A stretch of 64,000 bases of DNA from Caenorhabditis remanei. Its lineage: Eukaryota; Nematoda; Chromadorea; Rhabditida; Rhabditidae. This document shows positions 24,737-36,459 of the stretch, one piece after another. A program made the position numbers and the translations under genes. Each line of letters opens with the position of its first letter. The first letter of the stretch is position 1. The notes under the pieces are model-generated. The model was given only the letters and a program-made list of their open reading frames with translations. It ran no database searches and had not been told where the DNA came from. The DNA lies in the NCBI RefSeq assembly GCF_010183535.1, contig NC_071330.1, positions 10,397,717 through 10,461,716 of the forward strand, given 5' to 3'.

Positions 24737-25420
24737 TTATTTTGGAATTTCATTAATCATTCTATTAAATTTGAAGTTATTCTGTCGTTGTTCAACTCTG
24801 GTATCAGCATTAGCCAAAATCTCATTGTTTTGGTTGCGTCTGTTGAATTTCCAAGAAAGTGGATCTGAAAGTTTTGAAAAGATCTACATAGAATAACTTC
24901 AAAAGGGTTACCGATTTGAGGCACATTTCCTCCAGTGCTTGAGTGTTCAAATTTTTCGGCAACTTGATTGAGCCCAACGGAGCGATTCGCGTAGAGATTA
25001 ATTTCATTAAAAATATAGTCGTCCGATAGATAATCCGGAACTCCCCTTTTTCTACGACTTGAATCTTCAGACGTAGTCGGTACTATCACGTCCGTTTGTT
25101 GAGCTGAATATAGAAGTTATGTTAGGTTCAATAAAACGTTTCCTACGCATATTTATAAGTTCTCCTCTCTGTATAGCCTCAATAAGAGCATCCAAATCTA
25201 GGTCACCGTCTCCTTGCGCTTCTCTAAGAGCTCTCTCCTTTCGAAGCCTTTCTTTCAGCCGTTTAATCTGCCAATAGAATATGGTGAGAGAAGCACATTT
25301 CACGCGACGAACCTGCTCAGCACGTCGGCGTCTGCTTTCCTTGTCTATCTCCTCTTCGCGCTTGCCGTCTGCCCATTTATTGAAACTGAATGTGTTGAAA
25401 ACATTTGCGCCATCTCCCAT
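24737..25420 (-). CDS. Small charged coiled-coil protein, unrecognised
   Basis: Four exons (ATG at 25,420, stop at 24,737-24,739) encode about 180 residues. The first part, up to about residue 75, is strongly charged and predicted helical (REEEIDKESRRRRAEQIKRL then KERLRKERALREAQGDG). The rest is polar and probably disordered, with segments YLSDDYIFNEINLYANRSV and LSWKFNRRNQNNEILANA. The terminal exon reads in the frame set by splicing at 24,908 to 24,859 (CAAATCG joined to ATCCAC); the alternative unspliced frame looks less protein-like. There is no signal peptide or membrane segment. I do not recognise the family. It lies 537 bp upstream of the Skp2-like gene on the same strand and is divergent from paa-1. 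Confidence 0.6.
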
Positions 25421-26353
25421 TATCAGTTAGTATAGTTAGTTGTATTTAAAAAAGAGAATAAGTGGATCACAATAGGAAAAAACATGCAACTGAAAGACTA
25501 GAAGGTCGGCCTGTGCCTAGTTCTGAATATTTCATTGTGACTATTGACGTTAGTTGCTCATTGTTTTTCAAACATATTCAAAAAAGTTGTAAGTTATGCA
25601 AATGTTTAATTCCTTCACAAGCATCCAGTGAAGGTGTTTTGATTCTTCAAGTACTGGAAATTTTGGCGATAGTTGTTCCATAACGTGTTTTGTTCGTTGG
25701 ACTATCTGGTTATAAGGAGTGTTCACGTGTTTTTGAAGGAAGTTTCCTAATTCACGATCATTGCCGTTGTCGTTCTCTCAATTTCAATTTTTCCAATTCA
25801 ATGTGCGCCACGTCCAGTACACCGAACCCGACGACAAATCAATAGTAGCTCTTGCACTGCAGCCGGCGGCGGATTGTGCTAGCGAGATGCCCACGCTCTG
25901 CTTCTCTGCGCATCACAGCTGTTTCCCTTCGACGCTCTTTTTGTATGTATATTTCATCGTGCGTGATTTCTCGCCTTGTTATGACAACAAACTTCAAAAT
26001 AGTAACAAAATTACTACTCTTCAATATTTTGGCTGACTATTCTCTTCCTGGTGAAATAAACTAAACGTTTCAATCAATAATTTTCCACTTCTCTTTCACA
26101 TCTGCGCCTCCGTCTCTCACCCTCTTTCTGTCTATCGTCTGATATTTCTTGATAATCCCTTTTTTCTCAATTCTCTGGTTGTGAATAACAAGATGCATTT
26201 TCTGAGAGCCACGAGATTATCTATATAGATTCATTTGTTTTTCTTTTCAAATATCCGTATTTGTATATTTAGTCCTTGCTAACCTACTTGTTGCATACAT
26301 TTGTTTCTCTGCTGCTTATTAACTATGCAGTTTTCAGCTTATATCATTCAACC
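25421..26353. other. Divergent upstream region of paa-1
   Basis: This 930-bp interval lies between the minus-strand small gene and paa-1. It contains pyrimidine-rich runs and no exon I can support. It is expected to hold the promoters for both genes and the 5' UTR of paa-1. Confidence 0.5.
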
Positions 26354-28408
26354 ATGTCGGCTGTCGAAGAAACCGCGGACGACTCACTTTACCCGATCGC
26401 CGTTCTTATCGACGAACTTCGCAATGAAGATGTCACTCTCCGTCTCAACAGCATCCGGAAGTTGTCTACAATCGCTTTGGCTCTCGGTGTTGAGCGTACT
26501 CGCAACGAGCTTATTCAATTTTTGACCGACACTATCTACGACGAGGATGAGGTTCTTCTTGTTCTTGCTGAACAACTTGGAAACTTCACTCCATTAGTAA
26601 GTTCCATTAAATGAGTTTCAATTCAGTTTTTTATTGCAGGTTGGAGGACCGGACCACGTTCATTGTCTTCTTTCTCCACTCGAGAACTTGGCTACTGTTG
26701 AGGAAACAGTCGTTCGTGATAAGGCCGTGGAAAGTCTCCGCAAGATTGCTGATAAGCACAGCTCAGCTTCATTAGAAGAGCACTTCGTCCCAATGCTCAG
26801 ACGTCTTGCCACTGGAGATTGGTTCACTTCTCGTACTTCGGCATGCGGGCTCTTCTCTGTCGTTTATCCACGTGTTAGTCCGGCAATCAAGTCGGAACTA
26901 AAAAGGTTTGAATTAGTTCCAATGAAAATTCTGAAATTTCATATATGTTTTTCAGCATGTTCCGTACTCTTTGCCGCGATGATACTCCGATGGTCCGTCG
27001 TGCTGCGGCCGCAAAGCTAGGAGAGTTTGCCAAGGTCTTCGAGAAAACTACAGTTGTCGAAGGACTTCATTCAAGTCTCACTGATCTTCACGTTGATGAA
27101 CAAGATTCGGTCCGTTTGCTCACTGTAGAGTCAGCAATTGCTTTTGGAACCCTTCTTGATAAGGCTAACAAGAAAAAACTAGTCGAGCCGATTCTTATCG
27201 AGTTGTTCGACGACAAGTCCTGGAGAGTTCGTTACATGGTTGCCGAGAAGCTCATTGAGATCCAAAATGTTCTCGGAGAGGACATGGATGCTAATCATCT
27301 TGTTGCTTTGTACACCAACCTCCTCAAAGATCCAGAAGGGGAAGTTAGATGCGCTGCAACTCAACGTCTTCAAGAGTTCGCCGTTAATTTGCCAGAGGAC
27401 AAGCGCCAAAATATCATTTGCTCTCAGCTTCTCGCAGTTGCCAAAGAACTCGTCACAGACGGTAATCAACTCGTTAAGTCAGAACTCGCCGGCGTCATAA
27501 TGGGACTTGCCCCATTAATCGGCAAGGAACAAACTGTTTCCGAACTTCTCCCACTGTACATGCAACTCCTCAACGATCAAACCCCAGAAGTCCGCCTAAA
27601 CATCATCTCCAGTTTGGATAAAGTGAACGAGGTGATTGGAGCCGCTCAATTGTCGACTTCACTACTCCCAGCAATTGTCGGATTGGCTGAAGACGGAAAG
27701 TGGAGAGTACGACTTGCAATCGTTCAATTCATGCCACTTCTTGCATCTCAACTAGGACAAGAGTTCTTCGATGAGAAACTGTTGCCCCTCTGCTTGAATT
27801 GGCTTACTGATCACGGTAATTTGAGTTAAGCAGTTTCATATTCAATGCATTTTTTTTTTCAGTTTTCTCAATCCGTGAGGCTTCTACTCTCATAATGAAA
27901 GAGTTGACGCAAAAGTTTGGAGGACAATGGGCTAGTACAAATATCGTTCCAAAAATGCAAAAACTTCAGAAGGATACCAACTATTTGCAAAGAATGACTT
28001 GCCTCTTCTGCCTGAACACACTCAGTGAGGCAATGACACAGGAACAGATTCTCAAAGAGATAATGCCAATTGTGAAAGATGTAATTGAAACTGTGTTCTT
28101 GTAAAGTTCTTTTTAAATAATTATCTTTCAGCTTGTGGAAGACGATGTTCCAAATGTCAGATTCAATGCGGCCAAAAGTTTGAAGAGGATCGGAAAGAAT
28201 CTGACAGCCAGGTTAGTAGTCAGTATTGCTACAGTAGTATAATTGTGTTACAGCACCCTGACATCCGAAGTGAAACCACTCCTCGAGAAGCTTGGAAAGG
28301 ACTCCGATTTTGATGTTCGATACTTTGCAGAGGAAGCCAGAAACGGTTGGTTATTCTTACATTCCATTGTATTTTCTACACTAATGTTATTCAGGTCTCG
28401 GCTTGTAA
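26354..28408 (+). CDS. paa-1: PP2A 65-kDa regulatory subunit A (scaffold), HEAT-repeat protein
   Basis: Seven exons give exactly 591 codons (590 residues), the usual length of the PP2A scaffold. The whole protein is a chain of HEAT repeats, each a helix pair of about 39 residues, for example [58 protein letters not shown] and [20 protein letters not shown]. The subunit bridges the catalytic C subunit and variable B subunits, acting in mitosis, centrosome maturation and signalling. The last exon is only 14 bp (28,395-28,408) and completes the ending NGLGL. It is the first gene of a four-gene plus-strand run. Codon use is strongly biased (many C- or G-ending codons), as in highly expressed genes. 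Confidence 0.96.
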
Positions 28409-28847
28409 TCGGGCATATCACTAGTCAAATTGGAATCTCCTAACAATTTCCATTTCTCATTCTTCTCTCGAGTTTTTTCTTTCTTTTTTCTTGCTCTCGA
28501 ACACAAATAATCTTTGAGGTGTGTCATCCTCGCTTCCTTCTCAAATCGTTTATTCATGTGTAAATGTTAGTCCCACATATATGACACAACTTATTGTAGT
28601 TCTAACTGCAAAATCTATTAATTTATACATTATCTTCTCTCTTTTCAACATACGCCCTACTTCCTCTCGTTCCCTTTCTCTGTAACCTATCCGAACTTTT
28701 CCGATTGAACCCATTCATCATTTTTTCCGAAATAAATGGTCATTATCAAATTGAAGGTTATCCGGGAAGGCGTTTAACATATCAGTGTTGTTAAAGTCTG
28801 ACAAATTACTTGGATAAAAATTACGAAGAGAAACTACAGTCTACAAG

Positions 28848-28854
28848 TTTGCAG
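28848..28854 (+). promoter_or_regulatory. Probable trans-splice acceptor before os-9
   Basis: TTTGCAG lies 16 bp upstream of the os-9 ATG with no upstream exon in phase. It is 440 bp beyond the paa-1 stop, compatible with an operon and spliced-leader addition. Confidence 0.5.
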
Positions 28855-28870
28855 TTGATATGCCAAAACG

Positions 28871-31800
28871 ATGAAAACTGTTCTCTACCTTCTAATCGTT
28901 TTATTTTTGCCTTTTGCGACAGCGACTGCCGGTCTGTTTGACCTTGCAGAATACCGACGGGTTTCTTATGACGCCAGTATCGGAGAAGACTTTCTTTGGT
29001 TCGCTCCAGATTTGGACCTTCGAGAAGTGACTGTTAAGAATATCGATGATTTTGAGAAACGAATTGTAGCTAATATTCCTGATGAATCACTTCCAAATTA
29101 TGTATTTGTGACGAGTAAAGGCGGACAGAAATTTGCATGTTCTTTGCCGGATGTCGAAGAATTGAAGGTATATCAGCTGTCATGTTTTGACATAAATTGA
29201 ATTTTATCTTTTAATATGTGGTAAATATCACAATTTCAGAAGCCTAACTCTCCACGAAGCAGCAAAAACCCAAAAATATACGGAGATGCTCTCGCTGCTA
29301 GTTTCTATGTTGATAAGTGTGTGAAACTACGTGGAAATCACTGGTGGGCATATACTCTCTGTAGAGGACAAACTGTGGAGCAAACCCATGGAGAACGTAC
29401 GCCAGAAAGAAGTTAAGTTTTACGAAAATATAAATATATTATTTTACAGCTGGGCAAGAAGGATATGTAAAAAATATTCTCGGGTTATATGATGGTAGTT
29501 TGACAATGCCTTCTTATCAAGAATCAACAGAAGATCGCCTTCTTTATGTGGAAGAATTATACACAAGTGGAACATTCTGTGATCTTGAAGAATATCGAGA
29601 ACCAAGAAAAACAACAGTTCGAGTAAGTATTCAAATTGTTTCAGACTTCACCATCTCGATCAGAAATTTTCAGTACGAATGTGATTCTCAGCTAAGCACT
29701 AACGAAGCATACGTTTCATCAGTAGCAGAAGTGAGACCTTGTCAATATCTGATGATCATTAAAGTTGGAACATTATGCCATTATCCTGAATTTCTCCCCG
29801 CCAGTCAAGCAAATACTAAGAATATCGGATGCCAGCCATATTTGTCCAAGAAAGATGTACGTCTGATGCTGGAACGTCAGCTCGAAGAAACGAGACGACA
29901 GGATCGCAATAAGAAGCAGGTGGCATTGGCTCGCAAAGAGTTTCATAGATCTCTTGCAAGATATAATGCAATCACAAAATCTTCACGAAATATGTATATT
30001 AAAGATGATATTAAAAAGAAGAATGCTGAAATGGACTACCACGCTGCTCATTTCAATTTGCTTATCGCGAGTCTAGGTAAGATCCTAAGTTCTTGGAAAT
30101 GAGAAATGAGAGGTTTGTTTTTCAGAACTTGAAGGAGAACCGATTACTAAGAAAAAACAAGACTACATGTGGAAGCTTTTCAGCACTGCCGATGTGGGCG
30201 ATTATATGTTCTATGGTATTCACTTATTCTAATTATCACTGCTTAAACTTTTATTTTTCACAGCTGATTACGATTCCATTTCCGACGAAAATCGTGCTCA
30301 TTTATGGTATTACTTCAACGATCCAACTTGGCCAAAAGATCAATTTCCGAAAGATATTCTTGCAACAGCGGTATAAAACAAACAAAAGTATTGATCTATT
30401 TTAAACTCTTATAGGTTCAAAATGCGTACATCGACGAGGTCCGAGAAGTGCTACAGTCAAGTTACAATTTAGACTATGATAAGAATGGGTTTGCCGTTGG
30501 AATAAGAGAGTTTCTTAAAACTGGCGTAGTCCTTCCGGAAACAAATTTAGTTATTCCTGCAATGGATGTCTACGATACTATTATTGACATCAACACGGAG
30601 TTTTCTATGGATAGATACGCGTGGCTTCAATTGATCTATTTACGTTTGTCGGAAGATAGAGAAGAATTCGAGCTTATAGAGAAGATTATTGAATCAATTA
30701 TGAAACCTCAGAAGAAAAGAAATTATTTTCCATTGGGAAACATATCGTAAGTAAACCTTCGAATAACTGTTTTTTAATCATTTCGTTTATTTCCAGAGAA
30801 GAAGCGCTTTCGTACGTAATTGATGAAGTGTGGGACGATTTGATCGAAATCAGTGAAAATGGGCCAAATAGCGAAATCTTCCAAGTCGAATCGAACGCTC
30901 AGAAAGGAATTTATGAAATTCTTCAAATTATTCCATACCCGAAAGATCAGCCTAAAAGAAGAGGAAAACACAGGTTTAACTACAAGATTTTCCTTCCGGA
31001 GGACAAACTTGCTCATGAAATGGAAACAGAATATTTCCATCTTCTCGCTCCCATTTATCAGCTTCTGAGTGTAAGCTATTGGATCTTCCATCACATAACT
31101 ATTATAAAAAACTCTTCAGATCAATTGGTTCCACCGAAAGAATGAAAACTATTTCCATGTTAGTCCAACGTCAAGAGATTTTCTGAAACCAAGTGACTCA
31201 GACGACTATAAATTCCACTACAATCTTGCACGTGACATGGGATTTTTTGGTCGAATGTTGGCCTTTACCACCGTGGCTAAAATCAAAGAGTGAGTGACAA
31301 AAAGCGATAATTCTTGAAAAATTCAATTGTTTTTTAGCTTTGAAAACTGGAGAGATGGCGTGGTAGATGAACAAATAATAACGGATGAAGATCTTCAAAA
31401 TTCTTTCATGGAAAAACCGTTAGTAATTGATGAGGAGACAATGGATGTAAGTTTATATGAGAAACCATTTAGTTTAAAGGTAATAATTTCCAGACTGCGG
31501 CGTTTGTTCTTTATGATCGTATGGGTCCTACCATGGTGAACGCCGCTAAAAGAATTCTTTGGAAGAAAAAGGTTGAAGGATACAAAATAAAATACTGGGT
31601 GAAAGATCGGAAACTGCGGAAGCAAGCTCAATCAATGCAAGGGTTAATGAAGGATCTTTTGTCGGTCAAAGATGACAGTGATGCGTTTGTTTCATTAGGT
31701 GGTAACAGTGGTTCTTCTAACAAAAAGAAAGAAATATTCGATGAGAAGTTTTTGAAGAAGTTATCAATGTTAGAATCTGCGGATGACCTAGATGGTAATT

Positions 31801-32178
31801 TTTAATTTTGAAACATTGATAATCCCGATTTTCCTTTTAGTGGATTCCATCAAGGAAAGTATATATTTAACTGACGATGACTTCTCCAATTTGGATGATA
31901 TGCAACATGTTCTCGATTTGTTAGAAAAAGCTGGACTCAGCAAGAAAAGTAAGCTTTAATTTTTTCGAAGAAAAAAAATATTCAAAATTATAGCTGAAGT
32001 TCAAATCAAAATGTTCGACGCAGATGGCAATGAAGTCCAAAGTGACGAGCTTGATGCAGTGGCAAAGAGCCTTCTTGACGTAGCCGATACAGTAAACCGT
32101 ATGAAGGATTCGGAAAGAGCTTACTTGAAGAAACTTCTGGAAGACATCCAGGCTGGAGAAGAAGAAGAAAAAGATTAA
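28871..32178 (+). CDS. os-9: OS-9-type ER lectin (MRH domain), ERAD substrate receptor
   Basis: Thirteen exons give exactly 902 codons. A signal peptide (MKTVLYLLIVLFLPFATATA) is followed by an N-terminal domain and an MRH (mannose-6-phosphate-receptor homology) lectin domain. Its start carries the double-Trp sugar-binding signature HWWAYTLCRGQTVEQTHGE, and its end is VRPCQYLMIIKVGTLCHYPE with the paired cysteines of the fold. Human OS-9 shows the same WW...C.G..Q.H and C.Y...LC.HP pattern. OS-9 recognises trimmed mannose glycans on misfolded glycoproteins and hands them to the HRD1-SEL1L retrotranslocation complex in the ER. The rest of the protein is helical and charged. The C-terminus EEEEKD is not a canonical KDEL/HDEL retention signal. 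It sits third from the end of the likely operon, next to an ER-type fumarate reductase. Confidence 0.88.
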
Positions 32179-32471
32179 TATTACTGAATCAAAATATTCT
32201 TTTAAATTCTAGTCTTGTAAAATGTGCAGATATTTATATTAAATCAATGTGAATAGTTACGGTTTTGATTAGTTTATTTTTTCCCTGTTCATTTGTCATT
32301 TTCTTTGTGAAATATCAGCTTTAATTTCATTCCCAACCATGTTCGAATTGCCTGTTTATAAAATTATGGGTTTTTTTCTTTCTCATTTTTATCCAGTTTT
32401 TTGGTTTCAATCCATTTCTATCAAACATTTGCTTTTCCCTCTGTAACTGTCCGTTGATTTTCACCTTTTGA

Positions 32472-32480
32472 ACTGTTCAG
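32472..32480 (+). promoter_or_regulatory. Probable trans-splice acceptor before the fumarate reductase
   Basis: ACTGTTCAG lies six bases upstream of the ATG at 32,487 and about 300 bp beyond the os-9 stop. No donor-bearing upstream exon fits, so spliced-leader addition is likely. Confidence 0.55.
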
Positions 32481-32486
32481 AATTTG

Positions 32487-34146
32487 ATGAATTGGGTTCT
32501 GTTTTCGGTTGCAGTAATGGCTCCATTGATGGCTGCTGAGCCGACTGTTGTTGTTGTCGGTGGAGGATTGGCTGGTCTTTCAGCTTCTCTTGAAATCATC
32601 ACTGAAGGTGGGCGAGTTATTCTCATTGAAGGCGAGAATAACACTGGTGGTAACTCAGCAAAGGTAAAAATAGTCAGATTTCCTATATTCATTAAAACAC
32701 CTCGTTTTATTAGGCATCCAGTGGAATCAATGGAGCGGGAACTGATACGCAGGAAAAATTAGGAATTCATGATTCGCCCGAACTTCTTGTCAAGGACACA
32801 CTCAGTGCAGGAGATGATGAAAATGATAAAGTTCTTGTGAAAATCTTGGCGGAAAAATCAGTGGAAGCTGTTCAATTTTTGCGAAATGTAGGAGTCGATC
32901 TTACCGATATAAACTTGTGCGGTGGTCACTCTGTTCCTCGTACACACTGGATTCCATCACCAAAAGAAGGAAGACCTATTCCAGCCGGATTCGAAATTAT
33001 GAAAAGACTGAGAACCAGATTGAATGAATTGCAAGAGAAGAATCCAGAATCATTCCGTCTCATGACTCAAACGAAGATGGTTGGAATCGTCAGAGAAGAA
33101 GGAAAAGTGGTTGGTGTTGAAGTTTTATCAGCTGAAGGGGAACAATCAAAAGTGACTGGAGATTCTGTTATTTTGGCAACTGGAGGATTCTCAGCTGACC
33201 GTTCGAATGACAGTCTTCTTAGTGAATTCGGAAAGCAAACTCTTGGTTTTCCATCAACCAACGGGGCATTCGCTAAAGGAGATGGTGTTAAAATTGCACG
33301 CGCCCTCGGAGCAAAGCTCGTCGGGATGGAACGAATTCAAATTCACCCAACAGCTTTTGTTGATCCAAAGGAACCAGCAGCCGGTACAAAATTCTTGGCT
33401 GCAGAAGCTCTTCGCGGAAAAGGAGCTCTTTTGATTAATTCTGAAGGAGAACGTTTCGGGAATGAACTTGGGAGACGAGATTACACGACAAACCGCATTC
33501 TAGAGCATGCGAAACCAATTGGAGAGGATTTCCAAGGTGGATCAGCTGAAAGAAATGCTGCAATCATGTTAATGAACGAAGCTACTATTGATGCTTTCGG
33601 AAGACCCGCGTTCAATTTTTATGCCATTGTGAAAAAGTTCTTTAGTAAGTGGCTAAAAAAATATCTTCCTTAATTTAACACTTTGCTTGCAGAAAAATAC
33701 GAAAATTCCGAAGAATTGGCCAAGGCGTTAAATGTTGAGTATTCTGTTATCAAAGCGACATTAGATGATTATAAGGAAATCTTCGAAGGAAAGAAAGAAG
33801 ACCCATTCGGGAAAAAGGTATCCAAATACTTCACTTCCGTAGTTATTCTTAGTTTCAGGCGTTCCCAGTTTCCGCTATCTCTCCACATGAACCAATCTAT
33901 GCTGCTATTGTTGTTCCCGCTATTCATTATACAATGGGTGGTTTGAAGATCGATGAGCATGCTCGTGTGATTGACGAACAGGAGAAACCAATTGATGGTC
34001 TCTATGCAGCTGGAGAAGTTACCGGAGGAGTTCATGGATCCAACCGACTTGGTGGAAATTCCCTCCTGGAATGTGTCGTTTTCGGTCGTGTTGCTGGACG
34101 TTCAGGGCTCCAAGTCGCCACTGATGCATCTCGTTCTGAGCTCTGA
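32487..34146 (+). CDS. Soluble FAD-dependent fumarate reductase (Osm1/Frd1 type)
   Basis: Four exons encode exactly 507 codons. A hydrophobic N-terminus ([19 protein letters not shown]) resembles a secretory signal and runs directly into the FAD-binding Rossmann motif [16 protein letters not shown]. Further hallmarks of the flavoprotein fumarate reductase/succinate dehydrogenase family follow: [16 protein letters not shown], the active-site region [21 protein letters not shown], and the FAD-contact [19 protein letters not shown]. There is no fused cytochrome b5 or heme domain. The enzyme reduces fumarate to succinate with reduced flavin, irreversibly and independently of complex II. In yeast, Osm1 is present in both ER and mitochondria and serves as an electron acceptor for oxidative folding. 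The signal-like N-terminus and the os-9 neighbour make ER placement plausible here. Start at 32,487 chosen because it is the first ATG after the acceptor. Confidence 0.9.
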
Positions 34147-34454
34147 AATTCCTTTTTTCCACATGTTTTACCATCCGTTAATATAACTTGTGAATATTTT
34201 CTACAGTACATTTCTTGAATTCAGTTCTTTCTCTTTTCACTTTCCTCACTATTCATCTCGCTCCAGGTACTGTAGAATAATCCACATTTCCTAAAACACA
34301 CTTACTGGTTTGGTGGTTTTACTATTATATCCTAGAATTGTTATATTGTGATAAGCATCTTTATGGGTTCGTCGCCTCTTTTTTATTCTCTTCTCTTCTT
34401 TTAATCTGTCGTAATCGTATTTATTTGTCGCGGATGCCGGTAATAAATGTATTT

Positions 34455-34463
34455 TATTTTCAG
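34455..34463 (+). promoter_or_regulatory. Probable trans-splice acceptor before EAPP
   Basis: TTATTTTCAG ends eight bases upstream of the EAPP ATG at 34,471 and about 315 bp past the fumarate reductase stop, as expected for a downstream operon gene. Confidence 0.6.
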
Positions 34464-34470
34464 AGGGAAG

Positions 34471-36459
34471 ATGATCAACGATGAAGCGTTCGATGACCAA
34501 CAGCCAGCTGACGAAGTGACGGCAGCTACGATGAGAAGGCTCGCTTTCGAAAAAATGGATGATGATTACTATCTAGGGGGAGCTGTTGGTGATGAAGTAT
34601 TTGATTCGGATGATGAAGTCAGGTACATAGATCATTTATCGGTTCCCTTTGATCAAATTAACACTTTGAATCTAGTCCGATTCGATATCGCGCAAGAACA
34701 TTGCCCTCCATCAACTTTTTGTTTCGAAAAATTTCCGCATTATCTTTATCACAATCATCACGTATATATTCAACATATAAACTTGAGAAGATTTATCATT
34801 TGAAGAGCGCTTTCATGTCTTCTCAATACATGTTCATTGAGTGCGTCACTAACAGAAAAAATAAAAGATAGAATGGAATTACCTTTTCCGAGTTTCTTTA
34901 TACCCATTCATCAAACGATTCAAGTGTGTTGATATGCGTTTAAAGAGCGTTTAGAATATAAGAAGAAGAAAAAAGTGATAGGCGGAGAATGACGTGGTAG
35001 ACATGATTCTCTCGAAAGAGATCAGAAAACCAAAACACACGACACTTGCACTTTTCATTAGAAATGATAATCTCATCAAAGCCTTCTTGATTGCAGCTCG
35101 GATGATGAGGTGAAGACACAATTGCGCAAACTGGCCGGTATTGAGAAGGAAGTGACAAAGGATGCATTCGGAAGACGTAGAAGACGTTCAGAGTTCGAAG
35201 ATGATATGGACGATGAACTTGACAGAAGTATCACTGAATACGCTAGTGAGCATCTTGGTATTAAACCAAAAGTTGTGGAAATCGAAGATGCTCCTGAAAA
35301 AGAAGTTGAGACTAAGAAAGAAGAGATTGTGAATCCTGAACTGGACGCAGAGTGTCGGAATGCAGACGATCAATGGCGTCAAGAAACAGAGAACGTTGAG
35401 AGAAAAATGGCAGCTTTGGAACTTCTTCCATTCGATGTTGATCTTACAGACAGTGAAGTTGATCCTGAAATGCCAGCTGCCGTTCTCAAAGATAAAAGCG
35501 GACAAGCGGTCAAGTTGGTGTACAGTTGTAAAAACGGAGAGGTTTTTGATGTGGAAACCAGACGGAAGTTACAAAAAGAACGTCGATTGCGCATTGCTGC
35601 TTCACGTCTTCCAGAAAAGCAGCGACGAGAGAACTTGATCAAGACTGTTGTGGATACTTTCAAAACTAATGATATTGAGAGTCATGAAAGACCCATCAAG
35701 AAGAAATATGAAGAAGGAGCATCAACGTCTTCGCCACTTGCATCGATTCTGAAAAAGAAGATTTCTCCGAAGAAAATGAAAATGGAAGAAGATGAAGTGA
35801 AAATGGAAGTTGATAATGTTGAGGAGGAGAAGAATCCTATCAAACGTGCTGCAATGGATCGTATGAAAGAGATTGAGAAGAACGATGAGTTGTTGTATGA
35901 TGACCAAGAAGACGATGATAATGAGAAATGGGTTAAAGAGCACCGCAAGATTGCAAGAGGGTTGGTCGGCTTAATTTATAAAGAATAAGTAAGAAATCAT
36001 ATTAATTTCAGGCAAGACGTTCCTGATGGTGAAGCAGACGGCGTTCTTTCTTGTCCAGGATGTATGGTAGAGCTCACAAGAGACTGTCAACGTCACGAGA
36101 TCTACAAAACCCAGTACAGGTATAGTTTTTGAACTAGTTTCCGGTTTTAACCTTACTTCTTCAGAGCCATGTTCGTTTCAAACTGTACACTCGATGGACA
36201 GAAAATGTCAATCGAAAAGACCGGAAAAGAGAAAAGACGGGAGCGTCAGAAGGCCAAAAAATCAGGAAAGGTGAGTTGAAGAAGGTCGAGAGACATGCAA
36301 ATGCACCTGTCATTTGATTTACAGGCAGATGCACCGGCGCTACCTGACGATTCGGATCTGTATACGCAAGTGAAATGTTCTTCATGCGGAACCATTGTGG
36401 CCATGATGGATTCTGATGAAATTTATCATTTTTTCAATGTGCTCGCCGGTTATTCTTAA
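34471..36459 (+). CDS. E2F-associated phosphoprotein (EAPP) orthologue
   Basis: Five exons total exactly 455 codons. An acidic N-terminus ([20 protein letters not shown]) and long charged middle region precede a C-terminal Cys-rich module: [35 protein letters not shown] and [20 protein letters not shown]. This pairing of CPGC..DCQRHE.YKTQYRAMFV with a later CxxC is the signature of EAPP, a nuclear protein reported in mammals to associate with E2F transcription factors. The cysteine pairs suggest a zinc ribbon. The protein is longer than the human one because of the disordered middle. The first intron (34,623-35,096) is 474 bp, far larger than the others. It is the last gene of the plus-strand run, with no gene for 5.6 kb downstream. 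Confidence 0.87.
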
